This document shows positions 1 through 8,269 of a stretch of 64,000 nucleotides of DNA, in pieces. The translations under genes were made by a program, and so were the position numbers. Each line of letters opens with the position of its first letter. Within the stretch, counting starts at the first letter, position 1. Below the pieces are notes generated by a model. That model did no database searches, was not told the origin of the DNA, and worked only from the letters and a program-made list of their open reading frames with translations. Source of the stretch: Flavobacteriales bacterium UBA852 (lineage in GTDB: Bacteria > Bacteroidota > Bacteroidia > Flavobacteriales_E > Vicingaceae). The stretch covers positions 62,001 through 126,000 of the forward strand of contig DBGO01000015.1 in NCBI GenBank assembly GCA_002295925.1, read 5' to 3'.

Positions 1-330
1 TGCTCTTTCAGCATCTTCTTCTTGAATTTTTCCACTGTCTTTCAGTATAATTTCTGCCAAGTCGCGGGTAGGTGGAGTACAAATTATTTTTCCTTGAAAA
101 CCTTGTTTTACAAAAAGCGGAATATAACCGCAATGGTCTAAGTGTGCATGTGTAAGTATAATGTACGAAATTTCACTTGCTTTTACCGGCAGTTTATCCC
201 AGTTTTTTAGTCTGAGTTCTTTTAACCCTTGAAATAATCCGCAATCTAACAAGATTTTTTCTTTACCAACTTCTATTAAGGTTTTAGAGCCGGTTACTGT
301 TCCTGCACCACCCAAAAAAGTAATTTGCAT
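1..330 (-). CDS. MBL-fold beta-CASP RNA-processing exonuclease-like protein, N-terminal part
   Basis: Partial gene: the ATG is at 328-330 and the frame stays open through base 1, giving 110 residues. The protein opens with MQITFLGGAGTVTGS, the usual start of the beta-CASP metallo-beta-lactamase family (Cft2/YsiH-type, 'RNA specificity domain' proteins), then DCGLFQG and the metal motif HAHLDH near residue 60. Family members use two zinc ions to cleave RNA phosphodiesters in the cytoplasm; the beta-CASP and KH-like parts would lie beyond the left edge. It is divergent from the site-2 protease gene with 52 bases between the starts. The fold assignment is firm. The RNA-processing role is by family only, because the specificity domain is not visible. 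Confidence 0.85.
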   Translation of the reverse strand, partial: MQITFLGGAGTVTGSKTLIEVGKEKILLDCGLFQGLKELRLKNWDKLPVKASEISYIILTHAHLDHCGYIPLFVKQGFQGKIICTPPTRDLAEIILKDSGKIQEEDAERA

Positions 331-382
331 ATTTGTAATATATTTATTTTGTTATTGTAAATTTACACAAAATTAAACTACC

Positions 383-1498
383 ATGAATGGTGCATTAAAA
401 ATTGGAACAGTTAAAGGAATTAAAATTCAAATTCATTGGAGTTTTTGGATAATCGTGTTTTGGATAATGATGACTTATTATATGCAAAGCCATAATGTTA
501 AAGATGCTTTAATGGGCGGCGTATTTGTATTGGCAATATTTGCCTGCGTGGTGCTGCACGAATTGGGGCACGCACTTACGGCGATGCATTATGGTATAAA
601 AACCAAAAGCATCACCTTGTTGCCAATTGGTGGATTGGCTAATTTGGAAAAAATTCCCGAAAAACCAAAGCAAGAATTTGTAATTGCCATAGCCGGACCT
701 ATGGTAAATATTCTTATCACATTTATTTTGTATTTTGTACTACAAGCAACAGATATGTTTCCAACACAAGAAGATTTGAAACGAATGTTGCAAAACAATC
801 AAAAATTTTCTGCGCAAATGTTTTTGTTCAATTTAATGGCTGCCAATATGATTTTGGCTCTATTTAATTTTATTCCGGCATTTCCTATGGATGGTGGGCG
901 AATGTTGCGTGCTTTGTTGGCTTTAAAAATGGATAGAGTTACCGCAACGCAAATTGCCTCTTCTATTGGAAAAACATTGGCAATTGTATTTATCTTTTTA
1001 GGTTTTTTCTTTGATTTTTGGCTTGTATTTATAGGTTTGTTTGTGTATTTGGGTGCAGGAGCAGAAGCTATTCAAGAACAAAATAAAGTGGCGTTTAAAG
1101 GAGTGAAAGTAAAAAGTGCAATGATGCGGAAATTCCCTTCGTTTGCCGAAACCGAAACACTGGAAGATGTTGTAAAACATATGCTTAAAACACAAGACAA
1201 AGAATTTTTGATTTTTGATATTAACTTCACACAAGTGGTTGGTGTTTTAACGCAAAATGAAATTTTAACCGGAATACAAACTTATGGCGGCGATACTTTG
1301 GTGTCGGAAGTGATGAACCGAGATTTTGTTGTTTTGCACGAAAATGAAGATTTAAACGAAGCTTACCTAAAATTGCTGTCATCAGGATTGTCGGCGGCAC
1401 CTGTGGTAAATGATGAAGGGCAAGTTGTCGGAATGATTGATTCGGATAATATTAAAGAGTTTATGATATTAAAATTATCGCATGAGTTAAAAAATTAA
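383..1498 (+). CDS. Site-2 protease family (M50, SpoIVFB-like) with CBS pair
   Basis: 371-residue membrane metalloprotease. The zinc motif HELGH is at residues 59-63 in a transmembrane helix and the third ligand region PMDGG is at about 168-172. Four to six hydrophobic helices fill residues 15-235. Two CBS motifs occupy roughly 245-365 and probably sense adenylate nucleotides. Family members cleave membrane-spanning substrates within the bilayer, often releasing a sigma factor or signalling domain; the substrate here is unknown. The next gene (LolA-like) starts 4 bases after the stop, so it may be the first gene of the envelope cassette. No anti-sigma factor gene is adjacent. The fold is certain, the physiological role open. 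Confidence 0.93.
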   Translation: MNGALKIGTVKGIKIQIHWSFWIIVFWIMMTYYMQSHNVKDALMGGVFVLAIFACVVLHELGHALTAMHYGIKTKSITLLPIGGLANLEKIPEKPKQEFVIAIAGPMVNILITFILYFVLQATDMFPTQEDLKRMLQNNQKFSAQMFLFNLMAANMILALFNFIPAFPMDGGRMLRALLALKMDRVTATQIASSIGKTLAIVFIFLGFFFDFWLVFIGLFVYLGAGAEAIQEQNKVAFKGVKVKSAMMRKFPSFAETETLEDVVKHMLKTQDKEFLIFDINFTQVVGVLTQNEILTGIQTYGGDTLVSEVMNRDFVVLHENEDLNEAYLKLLSSGLSAAPVVNDEGQVVGMIDSDNIKEFMILKLSHELKN

Positions 1499-1502
1499 TA
1501 AA

Positions 1503-2252
1503 ATGAAAAAAATCATCTTTACAGTTGTTGGAATATTGTCGCTTTTAACGGTATCTGCTCAGCAATTAACGGCTGACGAAATAATTAAAAAAGCCGAAGA
1601 TAAAATAAGAGGCAACTCCTCGTATGCAGAATTTACCATACAAATTATTCGCCCTAAGTGGACACGCGAAATGCAAGCTAAAGTATGGAGTTTAGGTACC
1701 AAATATTCTTTAATTCTTATTACCGCTCCAGCAAAAGAAAAAGGAACTGTTTTTTTAAAACGGGATAAAGAAATATGGAATTGGGTGCCTTCAATTTCAA
1801 GAACAATTAAACTTCCTCCTTCAATGATGTCGCAAAGTTGGATGGGCTCTGACTTTACAAATGATGATTTGGTAAAAGAATCTTCAATGGAAAAAGATTA
1901 CACACATAAATTGGTGGGCGATAGTGTGGTTGACGGTCGTGATTGTTACAAAATTGAATTAACACCAAAACCTGATGCCGCTGTTGTGTGGGGAAAGATT
2001 ATTACTTTTATTGACAAGAAAGATTTTTTGCAATTGCGAACCGAATTTTATGATGAAGACGGCTATTTAGTAAACATTATGACGGGTAAAGACATTAAGA
2101 TGCTTGGCGGAAAATTGTTACCCTCAAAAATGGAAATGATTCCGGTAGATAAACCCGGGAATAAAACGGTGTTGATATATCAAAAACTGGAATTTGATAT
2201 CCAAATATCGGAAGATTTCTTTTCTGTAAACAATATGAAAAGGGTTAAGTAA
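1503..2252 (+). CDS. LolA-like outer membrane lipoprotein-sorting family protein
   Basis: 249 residues with a clean Sec signal peptide (MKKIIFTVVGILSLLTVSAQ, cleavage after about residue 19). The mature part has the LolA/LolB-like half-barrel pattern: an early ADEIIKKAEDKIRG helix, then alternating strands with IIRPKWTREM and a WNWVPS segment. It resembles the 'outer membrane lipoprotein-sorting protein' family found beside FtsX/MacB permeases rather than the canonical LolA. Proteins of this fold carry a lipid chain across the periplasm. The stop overlaps the start of the next permease gene by one base (TAATG), which implies translational coupling. The cargo (lipoprotein, phospholipid or another lipid) cannot be read from sequence. 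Confidence 0.8.
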   Translation: MKKIIFTVVGILSLLTVSAQQLTADEIIKKAEDKIRGNSSYAEFTIQIIRPKWTREMQAKVWSLGTKYSLILITAPAKEKGTVFLKRDKEIWNWVPSISRTIKLPPSMMSQSWMGSDFTNDDLVKESSMEKDYTHKLVGDSVVDGRDCYKIELTPKPDAAVVWGKIITFIDKKDFLQLRTEFYDEDGYLVNIMTGKDIKMLGGKLLPSKMEMIPVDKPGNKTVLIYQKLEFDIQISEDFFSVNNMKRVK

Positions 2253-3463
2253 TGTTGATAAAACTTGCTTGGCGAAATATATGGCGAAATAAACGCCGAA
2301 CATACATTACAATGGGCGTAATGTTCTTTTCCGTATTGTTGGCTATTTTAATGCGATCTATGCAAAATGGTGTTTACGACGAAATGATAAATAACGTTGT
2401 GGGGTATTATACGGGACAAATACAAATTCACCAAAAAGGATATTGGGAAGAACAAACCCTTGATAATGCTCTTCAGCTCAATGATACGTTGTATAATGTG
2501 TTGGAAAATCAATTGCCTAACCAATATACCGAACGTATAGAAACATTTGTGCTTGCAGCATCAAACAGTACAACCAAGGGAGCCATGTTGGTTGGAGTAA
2601 ACCCTGAAAACGAAAATCAACTGACACATATTGAAGAAAAATTAATCGAAGGAAATTACTTAACACCTGAAGATAACGCCGCTTTGATAGGCGAGGGCTT
2701 GGCTAAAAAATTGAAACTTTCTGTTCACGACACTTTGGTTTTTATCGGACAGGGCTATCATGGGGTAAATGCTGCCGGAAAATTTGCTGTAAAAGGAATT
2801 GTAAAGTTCGGTTCCCCCGAATTAAATAATCAACTGATATATATTCCACTTAAAAGTGCGCAAGAAATATTGGGAATGCCCAATTTGGTAACAACAATAG
2901 CCGTTTTTACAGACTATAAAAAAGCAGAAGAAATAAAAGCATCCTTAAATACTTCTTTACTTACAGATAAGTACGAAATAATGACTTGGAAAGAAATGAT
3001 GCCCGAATTGGTAGAGATGATTGCCCTTGACAGCGCCGGAGGAATTTTAATGATTGCCGTTTTGTATTTAATTGTTGCCTTTGTGTTTTTGGGCACGCTT
3101 ATCATGATGATTTCTGAACGCTTACACGAATTTGGCGTGCTTATAGCTATAGGAATGAAAAAACGCAAACTGGCTTTAATGGTTTACCTCGAAACTATTT
3201 CTGTAGCATTGTTAGGTGTTATGCTGGGCGTTGTGGGGGCGTCTCCTGTAATTGCCTATTTTTACTATAATCCGATACGGTTTACAGGTGAAGTGGCTAA
3301 AACCTACGAAAATTATGGATTTGAACCCGTGCTGAAAGTTTCTACCGACCCGATGATATTCATCAATCAAGGAATTATTATTTATATTCTTGCCTCCGTT
3401 TTGGCTGTTTATCCTATCCTGAAAATTTTAAAACTTAAAGCAATAGAAGCAATGCGCAGTTAA
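2252..3463 (+). CDS. FtsX/MacB-type ABC transporter permease, first of pair
   Basis: 403 residues with LolC/E-like topology: one N-terminal transmembrane helix (about residues 20-38) after the basic WRNIWRNKRR segment, a large periplasmic MacB-PCD domain (about 45-265), then three helices (about 270-395). The segment SERLHEFGVLIAIGMKK is the conserved cytoplasmic coupling region of type VII ABC permeases. These transporters do mechanical work on periplasmic substrates, such as lipoprotein release in LolCDE, rather than moving solute through a channel. It pairs with the homologous permease 3 bases downstream and the ATPase that follows. Substrate is inferred only from the LolA-like neighbour. 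Confidence 0.9.
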   Translation: MLIKLAWRNIWRNKRRTYITMGVMFFSVLLAILMRSMQNGVYDEMINNVVGYYTGQIQIHQKGYWEEQTLDNALQLNDTLYNVLENQLPNQYTERIETFVLAASNSTTKGAMLVGVNPENENQLTHIEEKLIEGNYLTPEDNAALIGEGLAKKLKLSVHDTLVFIGQGYHGVNAAGKFAVKGIVKFGSPELNNQLIYIPLKSAQEILGMPNLVTTIAVFTDYKKAEEIKASLNTSLLTDKYEIMTWKEMMPELVEMIALDSAGGILMIAVLYLIVAFVFLGTLIMMISERLHEFGVLIAIGMKKRKLALMVYLETISVALLGVMLGVVGASPVIAYFYYNPIRFTGEVAKTYENYGFEPVLKVSTDPMIFINQGIIIYILASVLAVYPILKILKLKAIEAMRS

Positions 3464-3466
3464 AAT

Positions 3467-4678
3467 ATGAAAACAATAATAAAAATAGCATGGCGAAATA
3501 TTTGGCGACACAAAACACGTTCGTTGGTCATTATTTTGGCTATGGCTTTGGGTTTAGTCAGCGGAATATTTATATTGGCATTAAACTGGGGGTTAAGTAT
3601 TGAACGTGTCAATAAAGCTATTGCTACCGAAACTTCGCACATTCAAATTCATCATCCTAAATTTAGAGAAGATTTTGATCCGAAATATAATTTCGCAATT
3701 GATACAACAATTTTTACCAAAAATGAAAAAATAAAAGATTTTGCTCCGCGCAGTATTGTTTTTGGTATGGTTAATTCGGCAAACAGCGCCGCCGGAGTTA
3801 AGATTAATGGGGTAAATTTTATAAAGGAAAACAAAGTAACAAAATTTAAAGATAAACTTATTGAAGGAGCTCTTGTATATCAATACAAACGCACCCTTCC
3901 TGTTTATATTTCTCAGGCTACCGCCGAAAAACTGAAAGTCCATATTCGTTCGAAGATTGTGGTTACTTTTCAAGATGTAAACAATCAAATGGTTAGTGCA
4001 GCTTTCAAAGTAAGAGGTATTTTCAAAACCTCCAATTCGATGTGGGATAAAGGGAATATTTTTGTACCAATTACCTCGTTACAACAATTATTGGGAACAA
4101 ATAATTATCAGGAAATAGCTGTTTTATTGCATAACAACGATGATTTGGAAACCGTTGCCAACGAATTGCAAAATCAATTACCCACTCTAAAAGTAGAAAC
4201 CTGGAAAGATATAATGCCTGAGATGAAAATGATGGTAGAATCGTTTGACCAAATGATGAACATTATCATTTTTATTATACTCCTCACATTGGCGTTTGGG
4301 TTGATAAACACAATGCTGATGGCTATTTTGGAACGCACACGCGAAATAGGAATGCTTATGGCAATTGGAATGAACAAAAAGAAGATTTTTACTATGATTA
4401 TGACCGAATCATTATTGCTGTCACTTATAGGAGTGCCTTTTGGTTTGCTTGCCTCGTGGGGGATTATAGAAATGTTTCAAAAAACAGGAATAGATTTATC
4501 GGCATACGCCAAAGGAATGGAAGAGTGGGGCTTTGATACCGTTGTTTATCCGCAAATGGAACCCGAATTTTATACTCAAATAACCGTTCAAGTGGTTGTA
4601 ATTATGTTTTTGGCATCTGTTTATCCGGCATACAAAGCTTTAAAATTAAAACCCGTGGATGCATTACGTAAAATTTAG
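3467..4678 (+). CDS. FtsX/MacB-type ABC transporter permease, second of pair
   Basis: 403 residues, the same length and topology as the preceding permease and clearly its paralogue (WRNIWRHKTRS at the start, ERTREIGMLMAIGMNKKK as the coupling segment, C-terminal KALKLKPVDALRKI). One N-terminal helix, a periplasmic domain at about 45-265 and three C-terminal helices are visible. Two non-identical permeases suggest a LolC/LolE-like heterodimer. The gap to each neighbour is 3 bases. The periplasmic domains of the two proteins differ far more than their membrane parts, as expected if one receives the substrate and the other the LolA-like carrier. That division is an inference. Confidence 0.9.
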   Translation: MKTIIKIAWRNIWRHKTRSLVIILAMALGLVSGIFILALNWGLSIERVNKAIATETSHIQIHHPKFREDFDPKYNFAIDTTIFTKNEKIKDFAPRSIVFGMVNSANSAAGVKINGVNFIKENKVTKFKDKLIEGALVYQYKRTLPVYISQATAEKLKVHIRSKIVVTFQDVNNQMVSAAFKVRGIFKTSNSMWDKGNIFVPITSLQQLLGTNNYQEIAVLLHNNDDLETVANELQNQLPTLKVETWKDIMPEMKMMVESFDQMMNIIIFIILLTLAFGLINTMLMAILERTREIGMLMAIGMNKKKIFTMIMTESLLLSLIGVPFGLLASWGIIEMFQKTGIDLSAYAKGMEEWGFDTVVYPQMEPEFYTQITVQVVVIMFLASVYPAYKALKLKPVDALRKI

Positions 4679-4681
4679 CTT

Positions 4682-5377
4682 ATGGAAAGTAAAATAATCA
4701 TCAAAACAAGTGAGTTAACTAAAACCTATACCGATGTTGCCGTGCCGGTACATGCTGTAAATCATGTGAATTTGGAAATCACACAAGGCGAATTTACGGC
4801 AATCATTGGTCCTTCGGGTTCGGGAAAAACCACATTGCTGAACTTAATAGGCGGTTTGGATAAACCTACATCAGGCGAGATATGGGTAGATGATGTGAAA
4901 ATAAATGAATTATCAGATAATGAATTGATTGATTTTCGTTTGTATAATATCGGCTTTGTGTTTCAAGCCTATAATTTAATTCCTGTGCTTTCGGCAATGG
5001 AAAATGTGGAGTTCATTATGCTGTTGCAAAATAAACCCAAAGCAGAAAGGCAAAAACGGGCATTACAATTGCTTCAAGAAGTAGGTTTAGCCGACCGAGT
5101 GAACAATAAACCCACCGAACTGTCCGGAGGGCAGCAACAACGTGTAGCCGTTGCAAGAGCATTGGCATCAAAACCTAAATTTATTTTGGCAGACGAACCA
5201 ACAGCCAACCTTGACTCGCATTCTACCGCAAATTTGCTCGATATTATGGAACGGTTAAATAAAGAAGAAAATTCAACCTTTGTTTTTAGTACACACGACC
5301 AACGCGTAATAGAGCGCGCACGAAGAGTAATTACATTAGAGGACGGCAAAATTGTTTCCGATGTTCAACAAAATTAA
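4682..5377 (+). CDS. LolD/MacB-type ABC transporter ATP-binding protein
   Basis: 231 residues, a full-length single nucleotide-binding domain. Walker A GPSGSGKTT lies at residues 43-51, the Q-loop near FVFQAYNLIP (93-101), the signature LSGGQ at 147-151, Walker B ILADE at 168-172 and the switch histidine in STHDQR near 204. The family is the LolD/MacB/FtsE subgroup that partners FtsX-like permeases. It lies 3 bases after the second permease and its 3' end overlaps the barrel gene by 17 bases, so all five cassette genes look co-translated. It energises the two permeases. It should not be called LolD outright, since Bacteroidota usually carry several such ATPases. Confidence 0.95.
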   Translation: MESKIIIKTSELTKTYTDVAVPVHAVNHVNLEITQGEFTAIIGPSGSGKTTLLNLIGGLDKPTSGEIWVDDVKINELSDNELIDFRLYNIGFVFQAYNLIPVLSAMENVEFIMLLQNKPKAERQKRALQLLQEVGLADRVNNKPTELSGGQQQRVAVARALASKPKFILADEPTANLDSHSTANLLDIMERLNKEENSTFVFSTHDQRVIERARRVITLEDGKIVSDVQQN

Positions 5378-6536
5378 ATATACGCTTTTATTGCTTTTAG
5401 CTTTTGTTTCGCACGTTTTCGGTCAAACAGAAAGCACGAAAAAATGGAGCAAGTATGTTGCTGTTAATGGCTATTTAAAAAATATGCAAACCGTAAGTTT
5501 TACCAATGCCGACAATTTAGTGGGGTTACATTTTTTACATAACCGCTTTAATGCAAAATTGTTTTTAACCAAATCCATTACTGTAAATGCTTCAATGCGA
5601 AATCGATTGTTTTATGGAGAAGGAGTAAAAAACAATCCTTTTTTTGGCAAACAAACCGATGTAGATAATGGATTGGTGGATATGTCCTTTTTACCCGTAA
5701 ATGAAAAAGCCCTGGTTATGCACACGATTTTTGACCGTGCAAATGTGAATTTTTCATTAAAAAAGATGGATATAACGCTTGGACGTCAACGAATAAATTG
5801 GGGAATTAATGTCGCTTGGAATCCAAATGATATTTTTAACACATATAATTTTATCAATTTTGATTATGAAGAACGCCCCGGCTCGGATGCTGTGTATATT
5901 GAATATTATCCGACAGGAATGAGCAGTATGAATTTTGCTGTGAAACCCGCAAAAAATGACAGTTCTTGGGTAGCGGCATTAATGTATAAATTCAATAAAA
6001 ACCTATACGATTTTCAGGTTTTGGGCGGGGTGTATAATCAAGATTTTGTTTTAGGCGGCGGTTGGGCCGGAAGTATTAAAAATGCAATAGGTTTTAAAGG
6101 TGAAGCCAGTTGGTTTTTACCGCAACAAAACACGTTGGATACTACTACTGTTCTTGTATCATCAGCATCGTTTGATTATTCTTTTGAAAACTCAATGTAT
6201 GTAAATTTTTCGGTTTATTACAATACGCAAGATTTCAATCAAGCATCATTGCTTGCTTTGCAAAATACCTCGCTGCAACTGACTGCCAAAAATTTATTTC
6301 CTTCTCAATGGGCATTTTTTGCTCAAACCAGCGGAAATATTACACCATTACTAAACGGTAGTATTGCATTGATGTATGGAACAAACAGTAATTTATTGTT
6401 TGCAATGCCCTCCATTACATATTCCATCAGCAATAATTGGGATATTATGTTATTGGGACAATCGTATTTTGGCGATTTCTCAGGTTATAAAAACCTCGGC
6501 AACAGTATCTTTTTACGATTAAAATGGAGTTTTTAA
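5361..6536 (+). CDS. Putative outer-membrane beta-barrel protein of the LolA-like/ABC cassette
   Basis: 391 residues from the ATG at 5361; an upstream TTG at 5352 is in frame but less likely because the signal peptide MFNKIKYTLLLLLAFVSHVFG starts at this ATG. The mature protein is rich in alternating amphipathic strands with aromatic ends (for example QRINWGINVAWNPNDIF) and finishes SIFLRLKWSF, with the terminal phenylalanine typical of BAM-assembled barrels. I do not recognise a named family. Its 17-base overlap with the ATPase gene ties it to the cassette as the probable outer-membrane component. Bacteroidota generally lack LolB, so a receptor or exit role is attractive but unproven. Confidence 0.72.
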   Translation: MFNKIKYTLLLLLAFVSHVFGQTESTKKWSKYVAVNGYLKNMQTVSFTNADNLVGLHFLHNRFNAKLFLTKSITVNASMRNRLFYGEGVKNNPFFGKQTDVDNGLVDMSFLPVNEKALVMHTIFDRANVNFSLKKMDITLGRQRINWGINVAWNPNDIFNTYNFINFDYEERPGSDAVYIEYYPTGMSSMNFAVKPAKNDSSWVAALMYKFNKNLYDFQVLGGVYNQDFVLGGGWAGSIKNAIGFKGEASWFLPQQNTLDTTTVLVSSASFDYSFENSMYVNFSVYYNTQDFNQASLLALQNTSLQLTAKNLFPSQWAFFAQTSGNITPLLNGSIALMYGTNSNLLFAMPSITYSISNNWDIMLLGQSYFGDFSGYKNLGNSIFLRLKWSF

Positions 6537-6537
6537 C

Positions 6538-8202
6538 TTAGGGCAACTCTACTTTAAATATTTCTACATCACGTTTTTCTACGGTGTAAATTTGAGCAAT
6601 TTTATCGTTAATAATTTTGCTTAAACCCACATTCATTACCCTTGAGCGTTTTCCTTCGGGGCGAATTAATGAGTAGTGTGTGGTGAACCCATCGGGAGAC
6701 AGAATAGTCATATTAATGTTATACCCTTTTGTGTATGTGTGTGCTATATCGTTATATATGAATATTAATTCACCTTCTTTGTTAATACGATATATAAATC
6801 CGTTGTAAATATTGGTATTGGTAAAAGATTGTGTTTTTAATATCTTTCTTTTCCATTCCATTTCACCGGTTTCACTATTAATGTTGAACACAATTATGTC
6901 AAAATTTTTATAATGAATAGTAGTTGTTGTGTGACTTACACCATTTGCATCAGTATAGGTATTGGTAGTTACATAAGTGTAATTTATTTCACAAATAATA
7001 TTTAAATGTCCGTCTTCAGGATTTAAGACAAAATCAATCGTTTTTAAATCCTTAAAGCCAATATCGGTATCTTTCCCTTTGCTTTCCTTTTTTTTTCGTT
7101 TTTTCTCCAGTTTTTCAACAGCTTTTTCGCTCATACCTTCTTTTATAAATTCATCATCAATAGTATAAACTTTATCAATGTTTTTTTCTAAAGTTTCTAA
7201 ATTGTATTTCAAAAAGAAAACCTTGTTGACTACGTCTGTTTTAGTAAAACCGCTTGTTTCTTCTATAGTTCCACCAATGTATAATAAATCCTCATCGCTT
7301 TTAATTTCATAATTAATAAAGCTGAAATCTTGATTATCTTTCATGTTGTAACTGTCAATATTTACATCAACATCTTCTTTACCGTTTTCATCAATAACAC
7401 TTAATGTAAACAAATAATTGTCTTTTTCTTCTTTTTTTAATTTTTCATATTTATTAAACCTTTTAATTATTGCACCGTTATCGAGAATCATGGTATTTGT
7501 TAGCGCCTGAAAAGCTCTGATTCTTGAAATTTTTGTTTCTTCATCATGTTTTTCCACATCTTTTTGTTCGTATTGTTTAACAAATTCACCGTTTTCAATA
7601 GCAAATACTTCATAGGTAACGGTAGTTGTTCTGTTTTCTTCATTTAAATTAGCTTCGGCAAATGCCATGAAGTCTTTGTGGTTGGAAAATAATAATTTTG
7701 AAGAGGTGTCTGCTCCTTTTTTATCGTAAGCAAGTTCTTTAATTTTTTTTGGACTGCCAATGGTCTTTTTTGTGTTGATATCCAATTTGTAAGCATAAAT
7801 TGTTCTGCTAGAACCGGTTTTAGATTTTATATCCACATTTAATAAAAGGAACAAAGTGTTATCTTTTAAAAAATGATCGTACATGGCAGGTTTTTCATTT
7901 TTTAACTGTGGAATATCAATGAATTTTTCTGTTGAAGCAGTAAAATTTTCATTAAAGATAATTACTTTCAGTTGTTGAAGGGCGCCCATTTTTCCTTTAG
8001 AAAGTGTAATCATTACCGATTCGCCTTTTTCATTTACATAAGGTCCTGCAATTAACTGCTCTCTTTTACCTAATTTATATTCTATCTGTTTAATTTTATC
8101 GGAAGGATAACGATTGTAAAGCTCTTTTTCATCAAGGTTTTTTTGTGCATTTACAAATGTTGTGGTAATAAGGGTTGCCAAAATGAAATTAAAAATCTTC
8201 AT
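6538..8202 (-). CDS. Secreted protein of unknown function
   Basis: 554 residues with a Sec signal peptide (MKIFNFILATLITTTFVNAQ). The remainder is lysine/glutamate rich with many short strand-like segments of the kind seen in beta-propellers (for example EDLLYIGGTIEET and EMEWKRKILK), and a very basic KKRKKKESKGK run near residue 370. I recognise no family, catalytic motif or C-terminal sorting signal. It ends one base from the convergent barrel gene and lies 67 bases after hemW on the same strand. It is probably periplasmic or surface-exposed. Confidence 0.7.
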   Translation of the reverse strand: MKIFNFILATLITTTFVNAQKNLDEKELYNRYPSDKIKQIEYKLGKREQLIAGPYVNEKGESVMITLSKGKMGALQQLKVIIFNENFTASTEKFIDIPQLKNEKPAMYDHFLKDNTLFLLLNVDIKSKTGSSRTIYAYKLDINTKKTIGSPKKIKELAYDKKGADTSSKLLFSNHKDFMAFAEANLNEENRTTTVTYEVFAIENGEFVKQYEQKDVEKHDEETKISRIRAFQALTNTMILDNGAIIKRFNKYEKLKKEEKDNYLFTLSVIDENGKEDVDVNIDSYNMKDNQDFSFINYEIKSDEDLLYIGGTIEETSGFTKTDVVNKVFFLKYNLETLEKNIDKVYTIDDEFIKEGMSEKAVEKLEKKRKKKESKGKDTDIGFKDLKTIDFVLNPEDGHLNIICEINYTYVTTNTYTDANGVSHTTTTIHYKNFDIIVFNINSETGEMEWKRKILKTQSFTNTNIYNGFIYRINKEGELIFIYNDIAHTYTKGYNINMTILSPDGFTTHYSLIRPEGKRSRVMNVGLSKIINDKIAQIYTVEKRDVEIFKVELP

Positions 8203-8269
8203 AACGTTAATAATGAGTGGTTTGTAAACTAAATTTATGTGTTTAAGTGGGTAAAATTATTTCTTTTTT

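Noticed and set aside
3593..3988. 131-codon minus-strand frame within the second permease gene
   Set aside because: It lies entirely opposite a well-supported permease, has no family features and is a frame shadow.
4682..5377. Calling the ATPase LolD and the cassette canonical LolCDE
   Set aside because: FtsX-class ATPases are too alike to name from sequence, and the LolA-like partner is not the typical LolA.
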